Source of the DNA: Leisingera sp. ANG-M7
GTDB lineage: Bacteria; Pseudomonadota; Alphaproteobacteria; Rhodobacterales; Rhodobacteraceae
Assembly: GCF_000813965.1 (NCBI RefSeq)
Contig: NZ_JWLI01000001.1
Location: 558,001 to 622,000, forward strand
Direction of reading: 5' to 3'
DNA: 64,000 nucleotides
Shown: positions 46,976-55,870 of the stretch, one piece after another
Numbering within the stretch: the first letter of the stretch is position 1
Layout: each line of letters opens with the position of its first letter
Notes under the pieces: generated by a model
Seen by the model: only the letters and a program-made list of their open reading frames with translations
Databases searched by the model: none
What the model was told of the DNA's origin: nothing
Position numbers and translations under genes: made by a program

Positions 46976-48334
46976 ATGACCGATATCACCGCGCTCACCG
47001 CCGAAACGATGGCTGCCAAGCTGCGTGCGCGGGAGATGAGCGCGAGTGAGGTGCTGGCGGCACACAGGACGCGGACCGTAGCGCAGGAACCCACGGTCAA
47101 TGCTTTTGTCACCCTGGACTGGGACGCGGCAGAAGCGCGGGTAGCGGAGCTGGATGCGATGGCCGCACGCGGAGAGTTTGCCGGCCCGCTGCACGGCCTG
47201 CCGGTTGCCATCAAGGATTGCTTTGAAACCAAGGGGCTGCGCACCACATGGGGGTCCAAGAGTTTTGAAAATCATGTGCCGGACTATGATGCGCTGCATG
47301 TCGCCCGGTTGCGGAACGCAGGCGCGGTGATCACCGGCAAGTCCAATACACCGGAGTTCACCCTGTCCGGCCAGACAACCAATCTGGTCGCGGGCACCAC
47401 CCGCAACCCGCTGAACCCTCAGAAATCGGTAGCGGGCAGTTCAGGCGGTGCGGCAGCAGCGCTGGCGGCAGGCATGGCGGCACTGGCCGATGGTTCCGAC
47501 CTTGGCGGCAGCACCCGCACGCCCGCCGCTTGGTGCGGCGTGGTGGGGATGCGCCCGACCTCCGGCCTGATCCCCTATGGCCCGAACCCGTCCCCCTTTG
47601 ACGGGCTGTCGGTGCCGGGGCCGATGGCACGGACCGTGCGGGACCTGGTTCTGATGCTGGAGGTGATGCAGGGCAATGCGGCCTGCCAGCCCCTGGGGTT
47701 CTGGCAAAGTCTGCCGCGGCTGGCGGGCCTGGACAATCCCCCGGCCCGGCAAACCGGACGCGTGGCTCTGTCACTGTCCCCTTTTGGTGCCAGCGTAGAG
47801 CCATCCGTGCAGGCGGCAATTGCCCAGGCGGAAACTCTGTGCCGCGGCCTTGGCTGGCAGACCGCAGAAGACGCGCCGCCGCTGGAGCCGCTGATGGCGC
47901 ATCAGGACGTCATCCGCGGCCAATGCGCGCTGCAGATACGTGCAGCGCTGCAGCCTGAGATGGCGCTGGCGGGTGAAAGTTTCCGCACCGCCTGCGCCCA
48001 GGCCGAGGGACGCAGCCTGGCAGAGCTGATCGCCTATCAGGCAACCCGCGCCCGGGTCTGGACAGAGGTCTGCGCTTTCTTTGAGCGCTACGATTTCGCC
48101 CTCTGGCCCACCGCGACGGGGATGCCGTTTTCCGCTGACCTGCGCGATGGAGAGATCACCGAAGACTGGCGCACGGTGACGCTGACGCCGCCGTTGGAGC
48201 TGCCGTCTGTTTCAATTCCCTTTGGCCAATCTGCTGACGGGATGCCGACAGGGCTGCATATCACCGGGCCAAAAGGGTCGGATGCACGGCTGCTGCAATT
48301 TGCCCGCAGCATCGAGCGGGCACTTAAGGGCTGA
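46976..48334 (+). CDS. Amidase-signature family hydrolase
   Basis: This 452-residue protein has the Ser-cisSer-Lys triad of amidase-signature enzymes: Lys in GLPVAIKD (K80), the cis-Ser in AGSSGGAAAALAAG (about 154-158), and the nucleophile in DGSDLGGSTRTPAAW (S179). Substrates vary widely (amides, ureido compounds, Glu-tRNA amidation). The absence of gatB/gatC neighbours argues against GatA. GGGAG precedes the ATG, and the gene follows thiD by 114 bases on the same strand, possibly with its own promoter. Confidence 0.9.
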   Translation: MTDITALTAETMAAKLRAREMSASEVLAAHRTRTVAQEPTVNAFVTLDWDAAEARVAELDAMAARGEFAGPLHGLPVAIKDCFETKGLRTTWGSKSFENHVPDYDALHVARLRNAGAVITGKSNTPEFTLSGQTTNLVAGTTRNPLNPQKSVAGSSGGAAAALAAGMAALADGSDLGGSTRTPAAWCGVVGMRPTSGLIPYGPNPSPFDGLSVPGPMARTVRDLVLMLEVMQGNAACQPLGFWQSLPRLAGLDNPPARQTGRVALSLSPFGASVEPSVQAAIAQAETLCRGLGWQTAEDAPPLEPLMAHQDVIRGQCALQIRAALQPEMALAGESFRTACAQAEGRSLAELIAYQATRARVWTEVCAFFERYDFALWPTATGMPFSADLRDGEITEDWRTVTLTPPLELPSVSIPFGQSADGMPTGLHITGPKGSDARLLQFARSIERALKG

Positions 48335-48340
48335 CGCGGC

Positions 48341-49330
48341 TCAGCGCATCCAGAACCCCTCGGACTTGATCCGGTTGCGGATCGCCTGCTCGCGCCGGGG
48401 CAGGTTTTCGCGGTCAAACAGCGCCCGCACCTTCTCGCCGCGACCCTGATAGACCATGCGCTTGATCGGCTCGTAGCTCTTCAGCACCTTCTTGATCCGG
48501 TTCGGTGCGGCGACCTCGTGCAGCACTTCGACCACGCGGTCGCTTTCGCGCGCATAGAGCAGCGGGAACAGCCGGTAGTGACAACTGGTTTCGCCGTCGA
48601 GATACCTTGCTGGCAGCGCATCGCGCCCGCCGCCAGAGGAATGGATCACCAGCGGCAGCACAATCTGGTCCAGCCAGGGATCGAGGCTCTGCCCCACCAG
48701 CTCCGGCGGCGGATCGTTCCTGACCGATTGCGCATATTCCAGGAACCGCGCGCCAAACACCCGCGGGCAGGCACCGTAGAAGAAGCCCGCGTTGAAATAA
48801 AGGTAGCGTTTCCAGTACTCATCCGGCTGGCTGAGGTCGAGGCTGGACTGGAAGTCGAGGCCGAAGCGGTCATAGAGCGCCTGCCAGATCCCTGCATATC
48901 CCGGCCCGTAGAGCGTCGGCTTGGGCCAAGTGCCCTCGACCCGCAGCGACGCCGAGGGGCGGGAGAAATCAAACGGCACCTCCGCCAGCTCGCCGGTGAT
49001 CAGCGTGTCGGTGTCGAAGAACACAAAAGGCTCTCCCTCAGGCAGTACCTGCAGCGCCTCGATCTTGTTGCCATAGGGGTAGGCAGCGCCGAACACCTTG
49101 CTTTCGAACGGCAGGATCTCCGCATCCAGATCCGCAAGGGCCTGGAGGACATCCGGGTTGCGGATGCCGGGATCCTTGTCCCACAGCGGTCCTGCCTGCG
49201 GCACCGCAACGAACAGGCGTCCGGAAAATCCCGGGGAGCAGCGGCGCAGCGAGGCCGCAAAAAGCAGCGCCTCATACTGCAGCCGCCCCGTCTGACCGAC
49301 GATCATCACATTGAAGGGGGCATTTGCCAT
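48341..49330 (-). CDS. Glycosyltransferase-like protein of unknown function
   Basis: A 329-residue cytoplasmic-looking protein with a DxD-type motif in PFVFFDTDTLITGEL (about residue 105) and a Rossmann-like start (NVMIVGQTGRLQYEALLFAASL), which together resemble GT-A glycosyltransferases. The C terminus is rich in basic residues. The exact family was not recognised; proteins of this kind are frequent in Rhodobacteraceae. It converges with the amidase gene across six bases. Confidence 0.65.
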   Translation of the reverse strand: MANAPFNVMIVGQTGRLQYEALLFAASLRRCSPGFSGRLFVAVPQAGPLWDKDPGIRNPDVLQALADLDAEILPFESKVFGAAYPYGNKIEALQVLPEGEPFVFFDTDTLITGELAEVPFDFSRPSASLRVEGTWPKPTLYGPGYAGIWQALYDRFGLDFQSSLDLSQPDEYWKRYLYFNAGFFYGACPRVFGARFLEYAQSVRNDPPPELVGQSLDPWLDQIVLPLVIHSSGGGRDALPARYLDGETSCHYRLFPLLYARESDRVVEVLHEVAAPNRIKKVLKSYEPIKRMVYQGRGEKVRALFDRENLPRREQAIRNRIKSEGFWMR

Positions 49331-49496
49331 TGTTTTCCCCGTTTTCCGCCGCTGCCGGACGGTTAGGACTGCGCGTTAAGGCCGCAAAGAGACTTGCCTG
49401 CTAAGCTAGCTACAAGTCGGCAAACTGCCGCGCAACCGGCCAATGGAATTTCGGGCCGCCTTGTGACGCAAAAGGCGCCGTAAGTGGAGAGAATCG

Positions 49497-49988
49497 ATGT
49501 TTGATGTGATCCTGGCTATTATTGCAGCCTCCGCGCAGCCCGGCACAGACGGCGGCACACCGGAAACCGCGGCTGCCGCGCCAGCACCCGCCGCCATGCA
49601 AACCGCCCTGGCCGCGGAACCGCAGGAGGCCACTGGCCGCTTCACCACCGCGCTGGAGGTCAAGCCGATCCTGGCCGCGACCCAGGCCAACTGGATCCAT
49701 GTCCGCGAATTCGACGGCCAGGACCTGCTGTATGTGACCCACCTGTGGTCCTGGCGCTGCGGCCTGGCGCAGGTCAAGCTGGGCGTGAACGGCCAGCCAC
49801 CGGAAATTTGGCCGCTGCCGGACTGCCATCTGGACGAAGGCTTTCCCAACATGATCAAGGAAGAGGACGGCCTGCCTTACCGCAGCTATCCGCTCGGCTC
49901 GATCGAGCAAATCGCGGTCGAGGTGACCTATGACGACCTGAGCACCGAAAGCCTGACCTTCAGCCGCAACGGCCAGCCCCTGCAGTGA
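49497..49988 (+). CDS. Hypothetical protein with N-terminal signal/anchor
   Basis: A 163-residue protein beginning MFDVILAIIAASAQ, followed by an Ala/Pro-rich low-complexity stretch (about 15-45) and a folded domain with WIHVREFDGQDLLYVTHLWSWRCG and CHLDEGFPNMI. Two Cys residues in the domain could form a disulfide. The good GGAGAG ribosome site supports it. No known domain was identified. It is divergent from the glycosyltransferase-like gene. Confidence 0.65.
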   Translation: MFDVILAIIAASAQPGTDGGTPETAAAAPAPAAMQTALAAEPQEATGRFTTALEVKPILAATQANWIHVREFDGQDLLYVTHLWSWRCGLAQVKLGVNGQPPEIWPLPDCHLDEGFPNMIKEEDGLPYRSYPLGSIEQIAVEVTYDDLSTESLTFSRNGQPLQ

Positions 49989-50453
49989 CCCGGCGGCTCC
50001 TGCCGCGCTCCAGCCTGCGGCCTGCGGCAGTCAAACGCGGCCGAAGAAATTGCCAGACGCGCTTAACCGGGCACACCTGCTTGTGCTGATGCAAACAATT
50101 TCGCGGGGGAACCGTCCAGCTCAAACAAGTCAAACGGTTGCGGAAAGGGACTAGCGGTGACCTCGGCGGAACGGCAGTCCTGTACATTGCGCCACATGCC
50201 CCGCATTCGCAATGCTTTCTGCGCGATTTCAAATACTGAAAATCTGCCGCCGGTGTTCATGCCAAGAGTCAAAGTGATGGAAGCTTTTTGGGCTGGTATC
50301 TCCCGCAACTCCAGGGTCAGGAGCCATTGATTTCGCTTCACTACCGTCAAAAGCTGAAGTCGCAATATCACAACTCACAAGACTCAGGCACGGTTGCTGC
50401 CCAGGCTGTGAGGCGCTGCCTCAAACGCCCCTGCGGCAGCGCGCACGAAGAAC
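49989..50453. other. Intergenic region without recognisable gene
   Basis: These 465 bases are less GC-biased than the flanks and have only unconvincing open frames on both strands, without ribosome sites or recognisable similarity. No terminator or repeat stood out. It may hold remnants of a lost gene next to the shortened SnoaL-like gene. Confidence 0.4.
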
Positions 50454-50819
50454 TTACTTACCGGAAGGCTGCCGTAACGCGCCAGCCCAATCTTCGACGT
50501 GATAGGACTGCGCGATCACACCGTCCGCAAGCTTGTGAAAGTCAATCGTCAGGATATCAGTTAAGCGGCCCTCGCCGTCAACGCCGAACAGGAGGCCTGC
50601 GGGCGCGCCGGTGGCGTGGCGTCGGACAACCACAGTGTCGCCATCCTGGTGCATATCCTGCACTGCCCATTCGAGATCGGGGACGAGCTTGGCAAACCCT
50701 CCCCCGAATCCCGGAAATAGCCCCGTTGCCGGATCCGAAACCCATTCAGGATGCGGCGGGACGTTGCCGACTTGCTGATCCGTGTCCTGTTTTCGGCGCA
50801 AACTGTCAAAACAAGCCAC
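50454..50819 (-). CDS. Short SnoaL-like (polyketide cyclase-type) protein, possibly truncated
   Basis: A 121-residue frame resembling SnoaL-like ester cyclases: DPATGLFPGFGGGFAKLVPDLEWAVQDMHQDGDTVVVRRHATG, then LTIDFHKLADGVIAQSYHVEDWAGALRQ. The usual N-terminal helix of the family is missing and replaced by an unusual 20-residue sequence with a GTG start and no clear ribosome site. The gene is therefore likely degraded or N-terminally replaced. It lies just downstream of cuyA on the same strand. Confidence 0.55.
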   Translation of the reverse strand: MACFDSLRRKQDTDQQVGNVPPHPEWVSDPATGLFPGFGGGFAKLVPDLEWAVQDMHQDGDTVVVRRHATGAPAGLLFGVDGEGRLTDILTIDFHKLADGVIAQSYHVEDWAGALRQPSGK

Positions 50820-50880
50820 CGCTCTCTAATGATCGCCGGAGCTCGCTTCACTCGACCTCAAATCCGAGGTGCCTGCCGTA

Positions 50881-51903
50881 TCAATTTGGCTGAAGCTCTT
50901 CCTGGTAGCCAAACAGAGCCGGCTGACCGCCGGTGTGCAGCATGACGACCTTTTGCCCCGTACGGATCACCCCCTCCTCGAGCAGGCCCAGAAGCCCGGC
51001 AAAGGTTTTGGCGGTGTAGACCGGGTCCAGGAAGATGCCCTCACTGCGGGCCATCAGGGTCAGGGCGTCCCGGGTGCCGCTGCCGACGCGTCCGTAGCCC
51101 GGCGCCAGCGCGCCATCCCAGACGTTGATGCTATTCATAACCAGCGCCGGATCGAACTGCATCAGGTCAGCCAGCTTGCCGAGCACCTTCTGCATCCGTG
51201 CGTGCTGCTGGCCGTGGTCGCGGCGCACGCAAATGCCATAGACAGGCGCGGTTTGCCCTGACAGCCGAAGGCCGGTCAGAAATCCGCCATGGGTCGAACC
51301 GCTGCCCGACGGAACCACCGCCGCGTCGAAGTCCCCGATCTGTTCCTTCAGCTCCGCCCCTCCGGCCACATACCCCAGCGCACCAAGCGGCGGGTGATCA
51401 ATCCCAAGATGGATCACATAGGGCTTGCGCCCCTCCGCCCGCAGCTGCTCGGCCCGTTCGTGCAGTGCATTGTCCGCTCCGGTTTCATCCTCTCCCAAGG
51501 GGTAGCTCATATGCTCAGCGTCCAGCAGCTGTGCCAGCAGCACGTTGCCGGACCGGTAGTAATACTCGCCCATGCCCGGCACGCGCTCTTCCAGCTGCAG
51601 CACCGACTGCATGCCCAGCTTTGCTGCCGCAGCAGCCGCAGAGCGGACAAAGTTCGATTGCACAGCGCCTGTGATCAGAATGGTATCCGCTCCCTGCTGC
51701 TTCGCTTCACCGAAATAGAACTCCAGCTGGCGGGTCTTGTTGCCGCCAAAGCTGAGGCTTGTGAGGTCATCCCGCTTGATCCACAGGTCGATCCCAAGGC
51801 GGTCCGACAGGCGGTCGAGCCGCTCAACCGGCGTTGCACTGCTCATCAGCCTGGCACGCGGGAACTCCGCAAGCTTTGCATCAATGTTCATCGGTTCTGT
51901 CAT
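50881..51903 (-). CDS. cuyA: L-cysteate sulfo-lyase (D-cysteine desulfhydrase/ACC deaminase family)
   Basis: This 340-residue fold-type II PLP enzyme has the PLP lysine K56 in SFGGNKTRQLEF and the cofactor-binding VVPSGSGSTHGG and VMLHTGGQPALFGY. By sequence alone it could be D-cysteine desulfhydrase. The adjacent TauE/SafE-type exporter gene matches the known cuyA-cuyZ pair of Ruegeria (Silicibacter) pomeroyi. CuyA releases pyruvate, ammonia and sulfite from L-cysteate, and the exporter removes sulfite. The start at 51903 follows the cuyZ stop by six bases; an ATG four codons later is also possible. Confidence 0.8.
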   Translation of the reverse strand: MTEPMNIDAKLAEFPRARLMSSATPVERLDRLSDRLGIDLWIKRDDLTSLSFGGNKTRQLEFYFGEAKQQGADTILITGAVQSNFVRSAAAAAAKLGMQSVLQLEERVPGMGEYYYRSGNVLLAQLLDAEHMSYPLGEDETGADNALHERAEQLRAEGRKPYVIHLGIDHPPLGALGYVAGGAELKEQIGDFDAAVVPSGSGSTHGGFLTGLRLSGQTAPVYGICVRRDHGQQHARMQKVLGKLADLMQFDPALVMNSINVWDGALAPGYGRVGSGTRDALTLMARSEGIFLDPVYTAKTFAGLLGLLEEGVIRTGQKVVMLHTGGQPALFGYQEELQPN

Positions 51904-51909
51904 GTCTTG

Positions 51910-52638
51910 TCATCCGATCAGATAGGCGCGCCGGAACAAGGCGGCACAGGCGAAAAGAGAAATCACCCGGATTGCGAGCGAGATCACGGCTTGCGGCAGA
52001 TGCGGGCCGGTCAGGCGGCCCAGCAGGCTGCCGAGAACGGTCGCCGCCGTGAACTGCCAAAGCCAGGGGGCACGGGCGAAAGCTACCCAGTCCGACAGGC
52101 AATGCAGGGTGAAGGCCGATCCATAAGCAACCAGCGCAACAGGCTGCACCAGCTTGCGCGCTTTCCCGGCGCTCCGTCCGGCGGCCAGCAGGCCGAGAAC
52201 CATCAACGGCCCGGGTGTCGCAGCCCAGACTGTTGCCAGCCCCGACAGGCCTGAGATAGTCCGGAACCCATGCCGACCGACAGTTTTGCTCTGCGGTGTC
52301 AGCGACGAAGCGACACCGATCAGGAGCAGCACAGCAGTTAGCGACAGGACCGTCCGCTCTGACAATAAGGGATAGATCAGCAGCCCCAAAACGATCCCCG
52401 CGAGGCATCCGCACACGGCATTCCGGATCAGGGATTTGTCCCGCAGCCAAGCCTGTCGGTCGGTCGCCAGAGCCGAGACCACCGTGTTCAGCATAAGCAG
52501 CACCGGAACGGCCGTGGCGGTTCCCAGCAGGACCATCATCACTGGAGCAACCACGATGCTGAAGCCGACCCCGACGCCCGCCTGGAGCCCGGCGCCAGCA
52601 GTGATGGCAAGCAGCAAGAGAGCAAGTTCACCGGGCAC
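51910..52638 (-). CDS. cuyZ: TauE/SafE-family putative sulfite exporter CuyZ
   Basis: This 242-residue integral membrane protein has about seven to eight hydrophobic helices and the duplicated TauE/SafE pattern (GAGLQAGVGVGFSIVVAPVMM and the later GLATVWAATPGPLMVLGLL). It lies directly upstream of cuyA in the same operon, the arrangement expected for an exporter removing sulfite formed from cysteate. It is divergent from a LysR-type regulator. Function is inferred from family and context. Confidence 0.8.
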   Translation of the reverse strand: MPGELALLLLAITAGAGLQAGVGVGFSIVVAPVMMVLLGTATAVPVLLMLNTVVSALATDRQAWLRDKSLIRNAVCGCLAGIVLGLLIYPLLSERTVLSLTAVLLLIGVASSLTPQSKTVGRHGFRTISGLSGLATVWAATPGPLMVLGLLAAGRSAGKARKLVQPVALVAYGSAFTLHCLSDWVAFARAPWLWQFTAATVLGSLLGRLTGPHLPQAVISLAIRVISLFACAALFRRAYLIG

Positions 52639-52741
52639 AGAAGTTTCCTTTAGCAGGTCGCAGCCCGAAACCTAACGCCGTCCATTCGGGATTAAAAATC
52701 ATCTTATTGAATTTTTCGATACTCAAATGTTATCAATCCAA

Positions 52742-53614
52742 ATGCGTATCACAGCCCGCCAGATCGAACTTTTCCAAGAAGCTTACCGCCATCGCTCCAC
52801 CCGGAGGGCTGCAGACGCGCTGCATATTTCGCAACCAGCGATCAGCAGGGTTGTGGCCGAGCTAGAAACCGAAATGGGCGTGACGCTGTTTGACCGGTCA
52901 GGCCGCAAATTCGAACCTACGGCAGCCGCGCACAACCTGCAGCAGGCCGTACAGAAGCACTATCAGGGCCTGGAGAGAATCCGTGAAACAGCCGCGCAGA
53001 TCGCCTCTGGCACGGGCGGCCACCTTCGCGTTGCAACGGTGCCCGCCGTGGCCGACACACGGGTTGCTGTTGCCGCCGGAAAGCTCATGGCGGAGTTTCC
53101 TGCCCTGCGAATAGACGTGGATGTTCTGAATGAACACGCCGGGCTGGCCGCACTGCGCGAAGGCCGCGCCGATTGTGCTGTTGTTTCTTCTGATCCCGGA
53201 GATCCCAATCTGACCTGCACCAGGCTGGCCGACATTCATCCTGTCGCCATTCTGCCCCCGGGGGATCAGCTGGCCGGAAACCAGGCAATTTCTGCTGCTG
53301 AACTTGCAGAGAAGCCGCAAATCATGCTGCCCCCGCTCAGCCCCTTCCGCCGCGCGGTCGAAAACATGTTCGATAGGGAAGGAGTGGCATTTCAGATCCG
53401 CGCAGTAGGCCGAACGCAAACCGCAGTTGCAGGAATGGTCGCGCAGGGGGCCGGCCGGGCCATTGTCGACAAAAGCATCTTGGCGGCGGCCAAAGGCGTT
53501 GATGTCTCAGTTGCAGCTCTGACTTCAGAGCTGAGCTGGCCGATAAGGCTGATTACCCTTTCAGCCTCTCAGGACATACCAGGGCTTCGAAGATTTACAA
53601 AAGAACTGCTGTAG
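52742..53614 (+). CDS. LysR-family regulator of the cuyZA operon
   Basis: This 290-residue LysR-type regulator has an N-terminal helix-turn-helix (RQIELFQEAYRHRSTRRAADALHISQPAISRVVAELETEMG) and a periplasmic-binding-like effector domain. It is divergent from cuyZ, with about 100 AT-rich bases between, so it very likely activates cuyZA in response to cysteate or a product. The start at 52742 was preferred because family members begin a few residues before RQIE; ATG at 52727 is also possible. Neither has a clear ribosome site. Confidence 0.85.
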   Translation: MRITARQIELFQEAYRHRSTRRAADALHISQPAISRVVAELETEMGVTLFDRSGRKFEPTAAAHNLQQAVQKHYQGLERIRETAAQIASGTGGHLRVATVPAVADTRVAVAAGKLMAEFPALRIDVDVLNEHAGLAALREGRADCAVVSSDPGDPNLTCTRLADIHPVAILPPGDQLAGNQAISAAELAEKPQIMLPPLSPFRRAVENMFDREGVAFQIRAVGRTQTAVAGMVAQGAGRAIVDKSILAAAKGVDVSVAALTSELSWPIRLITLSASQDIPGLRRFTKELL

Positions 53615-53845
53615 ATCCTGCACCCGCACAAAGGCATTTGGCCGGCCGCATCAGAGCTATTGCCCCTGGTATCTGCGGCCGGCTTCAAAACCTTGCACAG
53701 CTTGTTCGGACTTCTTTCAGACGGTTGAAGTGACGGCCTGTCTCCGAACTGAAGTATTGCTACGGGTTCCACTCCTCCTTCTGGATGCCATTTCCCGCAA
53801 ATTGATGCGTTGGCAGGTTTTACTCACCCAATCAAAATTCAGCTG

Positions 53846-55870
53846 CTAACGGCTGCGCCAGGCCTGTGTTCTCCTCAGAATGCCGCGGGACGCCAGCAGG
53901 TGAATGACCCGGGCCAGCGCGTTGGTGTAGAAAATCATCATCCCCATCGCCGCTGCCGGAGCAATGTCGCCAGCATCGTCCATGTTCAGCACAGCAATCG
54001 AGGCCAGCGTGGTCTTGGGCGAATAAAGGAACACCACCGCCGACACCGTCGTCATCGCGTTCACAAAGAGGTAGATGGAGATGTCGAGCACCGCGGGCAG
54101 GCAGACTGGCACCGTAACGCGGGCAAACAGCTTCATGGTCGGCTGCTTGAGCGAGGCCGCGACTGATTCAAACTCCCGGTCCATCTGCTTGAGGGCGGTG
54201 ACCGCTGTCAGATGCGACACCGTGTAAAAGTGGGTCACGGTGCAAACCACCAGGATTGCCATGGTGCCGTAGATTGCATTCAGCGGATTGGCGGGGTTGT
54301 TGAAAAAGAAGATATAGGCCAGCCCCAGCACCATGCCCGGAATCGCCATCGGCAGCATCGCAAACATCTGGAAGATGGCGCGCCCGGTGCGGAAGCCCTT
54401 GGATTTCTCCACCAGATAGGCACCAAAGAACACCACCGCGGTGCCGGCCACAGCTGTCATCAGCGCCAGCTTGATCGAGTTCACATAGGAGCCCCAGCCG
54501 CCGCCGTCCATCTTGTCGAATTGGTAGTTATTCAGGCTGAGGCTTAGGTCATAGGGCCAGAACTTGATCAGCGCCGCAAACTGGCAAACGGCCAGCAGCC
54601 CTGCGATGAACAGGCCGATAAGTGTGCAATAGGCAAAGAAGATACGATCCATCTTCTTGTTCGGCTGCGGCTCATACGGGACCGAGCGCGCCGACAGCAG
54701 CGCCACCTGCTTCGACTGCACCATGCGGTCGATGGCAAAGGCGAGGATTGCCGGGATCACCAGCACTACGGAGACCACCGCGCCCATTTCAAAGTTCTGC
54801 TGGCCGATCACCTGTTTGTAGATGTCCACCGCCAGCACGTTAAACTGGCCGCCGATCACCTTGGGCAGGCCAAAGTCGGTGATCACAAGATTGAACACCA
54901 CAAAGGCCGCTGAGATCAGACCGTAGCGCGCACCCGGCACCGTGACGGTCCAGAAGGTGCGCCAGGGGGTCGAGCGCAGGCTGGCGGCAGCCTCGTACAG
55001 GCGCGCGTCAGAGATCGCCAGCGCGGTTGAGATGATGATGAAGGCATGCGGGAAGGTGAAGAAAACCGAGCCGATCACAATGCCTATGGGGCCGTATATG
55101 CTGGCGCCGAACAGAAGTTCTTTGATCATGCCCTGGTTGCCGAACAGATAGACCAGCGCGATACCCGGCAGCAGCGACGGCACCAGGATCGGCGCCATGG
55201 CAATGAGGCGGAACACGCCCTTGTACTTCATGCAGCTGCGGTTCAGCGCATAGGCAAACCAGAAGGCCAGCGAGACGGTCACAACCGTGCTCAGCACCGC
55301 AATCCACAGCGAGTTCTTGATCGAGTTGAACAGCGCGGGCGTCGAGAAGTAGGAAACGAAGTTGTCTATGCCTTGTGCCTTCACGGGGCGCAGCTGCACA
55401 CGGCGGAAGGTGTTGGAGTCGAGCGTCACCCAGTCGGTGCCGGTCTGCAGGTTAGAGCCGATCAGAAAGCGGCCGGTATCGGAGGTATTGCGGATTTGGT
55501 ACATCACCGGGCTGCGGAAGCTGAAGTCCGGGAAGAACCCCGTGACCGGCAGCCGTCCGTCAGCGCCTGTGGACAGCTCGGTTTCCGCAAAGGTGCCGGT
55601 GAGGGCGTTCAAATCGGCACCGGTCAGCACAGTGCCGTCAAACTGCCCGGCCTCGTCGCTGACCTGGAATTCATACTGCGACAGCTCCATCCGATAGGTC
55701 GAGAAGGATTTGGACAGCATCGCATAAAGCGGGAAGACCATCGACACGACCAGGTAAAGCGCGATGATGATCATGCTGCCGCGCATGATGATGTCGTCGC
55801 GGCTCAGCTTGCCTTTGATCACAGGACCAGCGGGCATGACGGATTGCGTGGTATCAGTCATCTGCGTCAC
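53846..55870 (-). CDS. Fused permease of a 2-aminoethylphosphonate-type ABC importer
   Basis: This 674-residue inner-membrane protein has two fused permease halves, about 12 helices, with EAA-type loops (DARLYEAAASLRSTPWRTFWTVTVPGA and DREFESVAASLKQPTMKLFARVTVPV). A sizeable extracytoplasmic insertion follows the first helix (about residues 65-190). The architecture matches the PhnU2-like permease of 2-aminoethylphosphonate importers. The ATG overlaps the ATPase stop by four bases. It is the last gene of the binding protein-ATPase-permease operon. Confidence 0.87.
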   Translation of the reverse strand: MTQMTDTTQSVMPAGPVIKGKLSRDDIIMRGSMIIIALYLVVSMVFPLYAMLSKSFSTYRMELSQYEFQVSDEAGQFDGTVLTGADLNALTGTFAETELSTGADGRLPVTGFFPDFSFRSPVMYQIRNTSDTGRFLIGSNLQTGTDWVTLDSNTFRRVQLRPVKAQGIDNFVSYFSTPALFNSIKNSLWIAVLSTVVTVSLAFWFAYALNRSCMKYKGVFRLIAMAPILVPSLLPGIALVYLFGNQGMIKELLFGASIYGPIGIVIGSVFFTFPHAFIIISTALAISDARLYEAAASLRSTPWRTFWTVTVPGARYGLISAAFVVFNLVITDFGLPKVIGGQFNVLAVDIYKQVIGQQNFEMGAVVSVVLVIPAILAFAIDRMVQSKQVALLSARSVPYEPQPNKKMDRIFFAYCTLIGLFIAGLLAVCQFAALIKFWPYDLSLSLNNYQFDKMDGGGWGSYVNSIKLALMTAVAGTAVVFFGAYLVEKSKGFRTGRAIFQMFAMLPMAIPGMVLGLAYIFFFNNPANPLNAIYGTMAILVVCTVTHFYTVSHLTAVTALKQMDREFESVAASLKQPTMKLFARVTVPVCLPAVLDISIYLFVNAMTTVSAVVFLYSPKTTLASIAVLNMDDAGDIAPAAAMGMMIFYTNALARVIHLLASRGILRRTQAWRSR

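Noticed and set aside
50063-50371. 102-codon minus-strand open frame in the gap before the SnoaL-like gene
   Set aside because: It has no ribosome site, domain or conserved pattern, and it lies in a region of mixed composition.
50881-51903. Assignment as ACC deaminase
   Set aside because: The gene context with a TauE/SafE exporter and LysR regulator matches cuyA, and nothing nearby relates to ACC metabolism.
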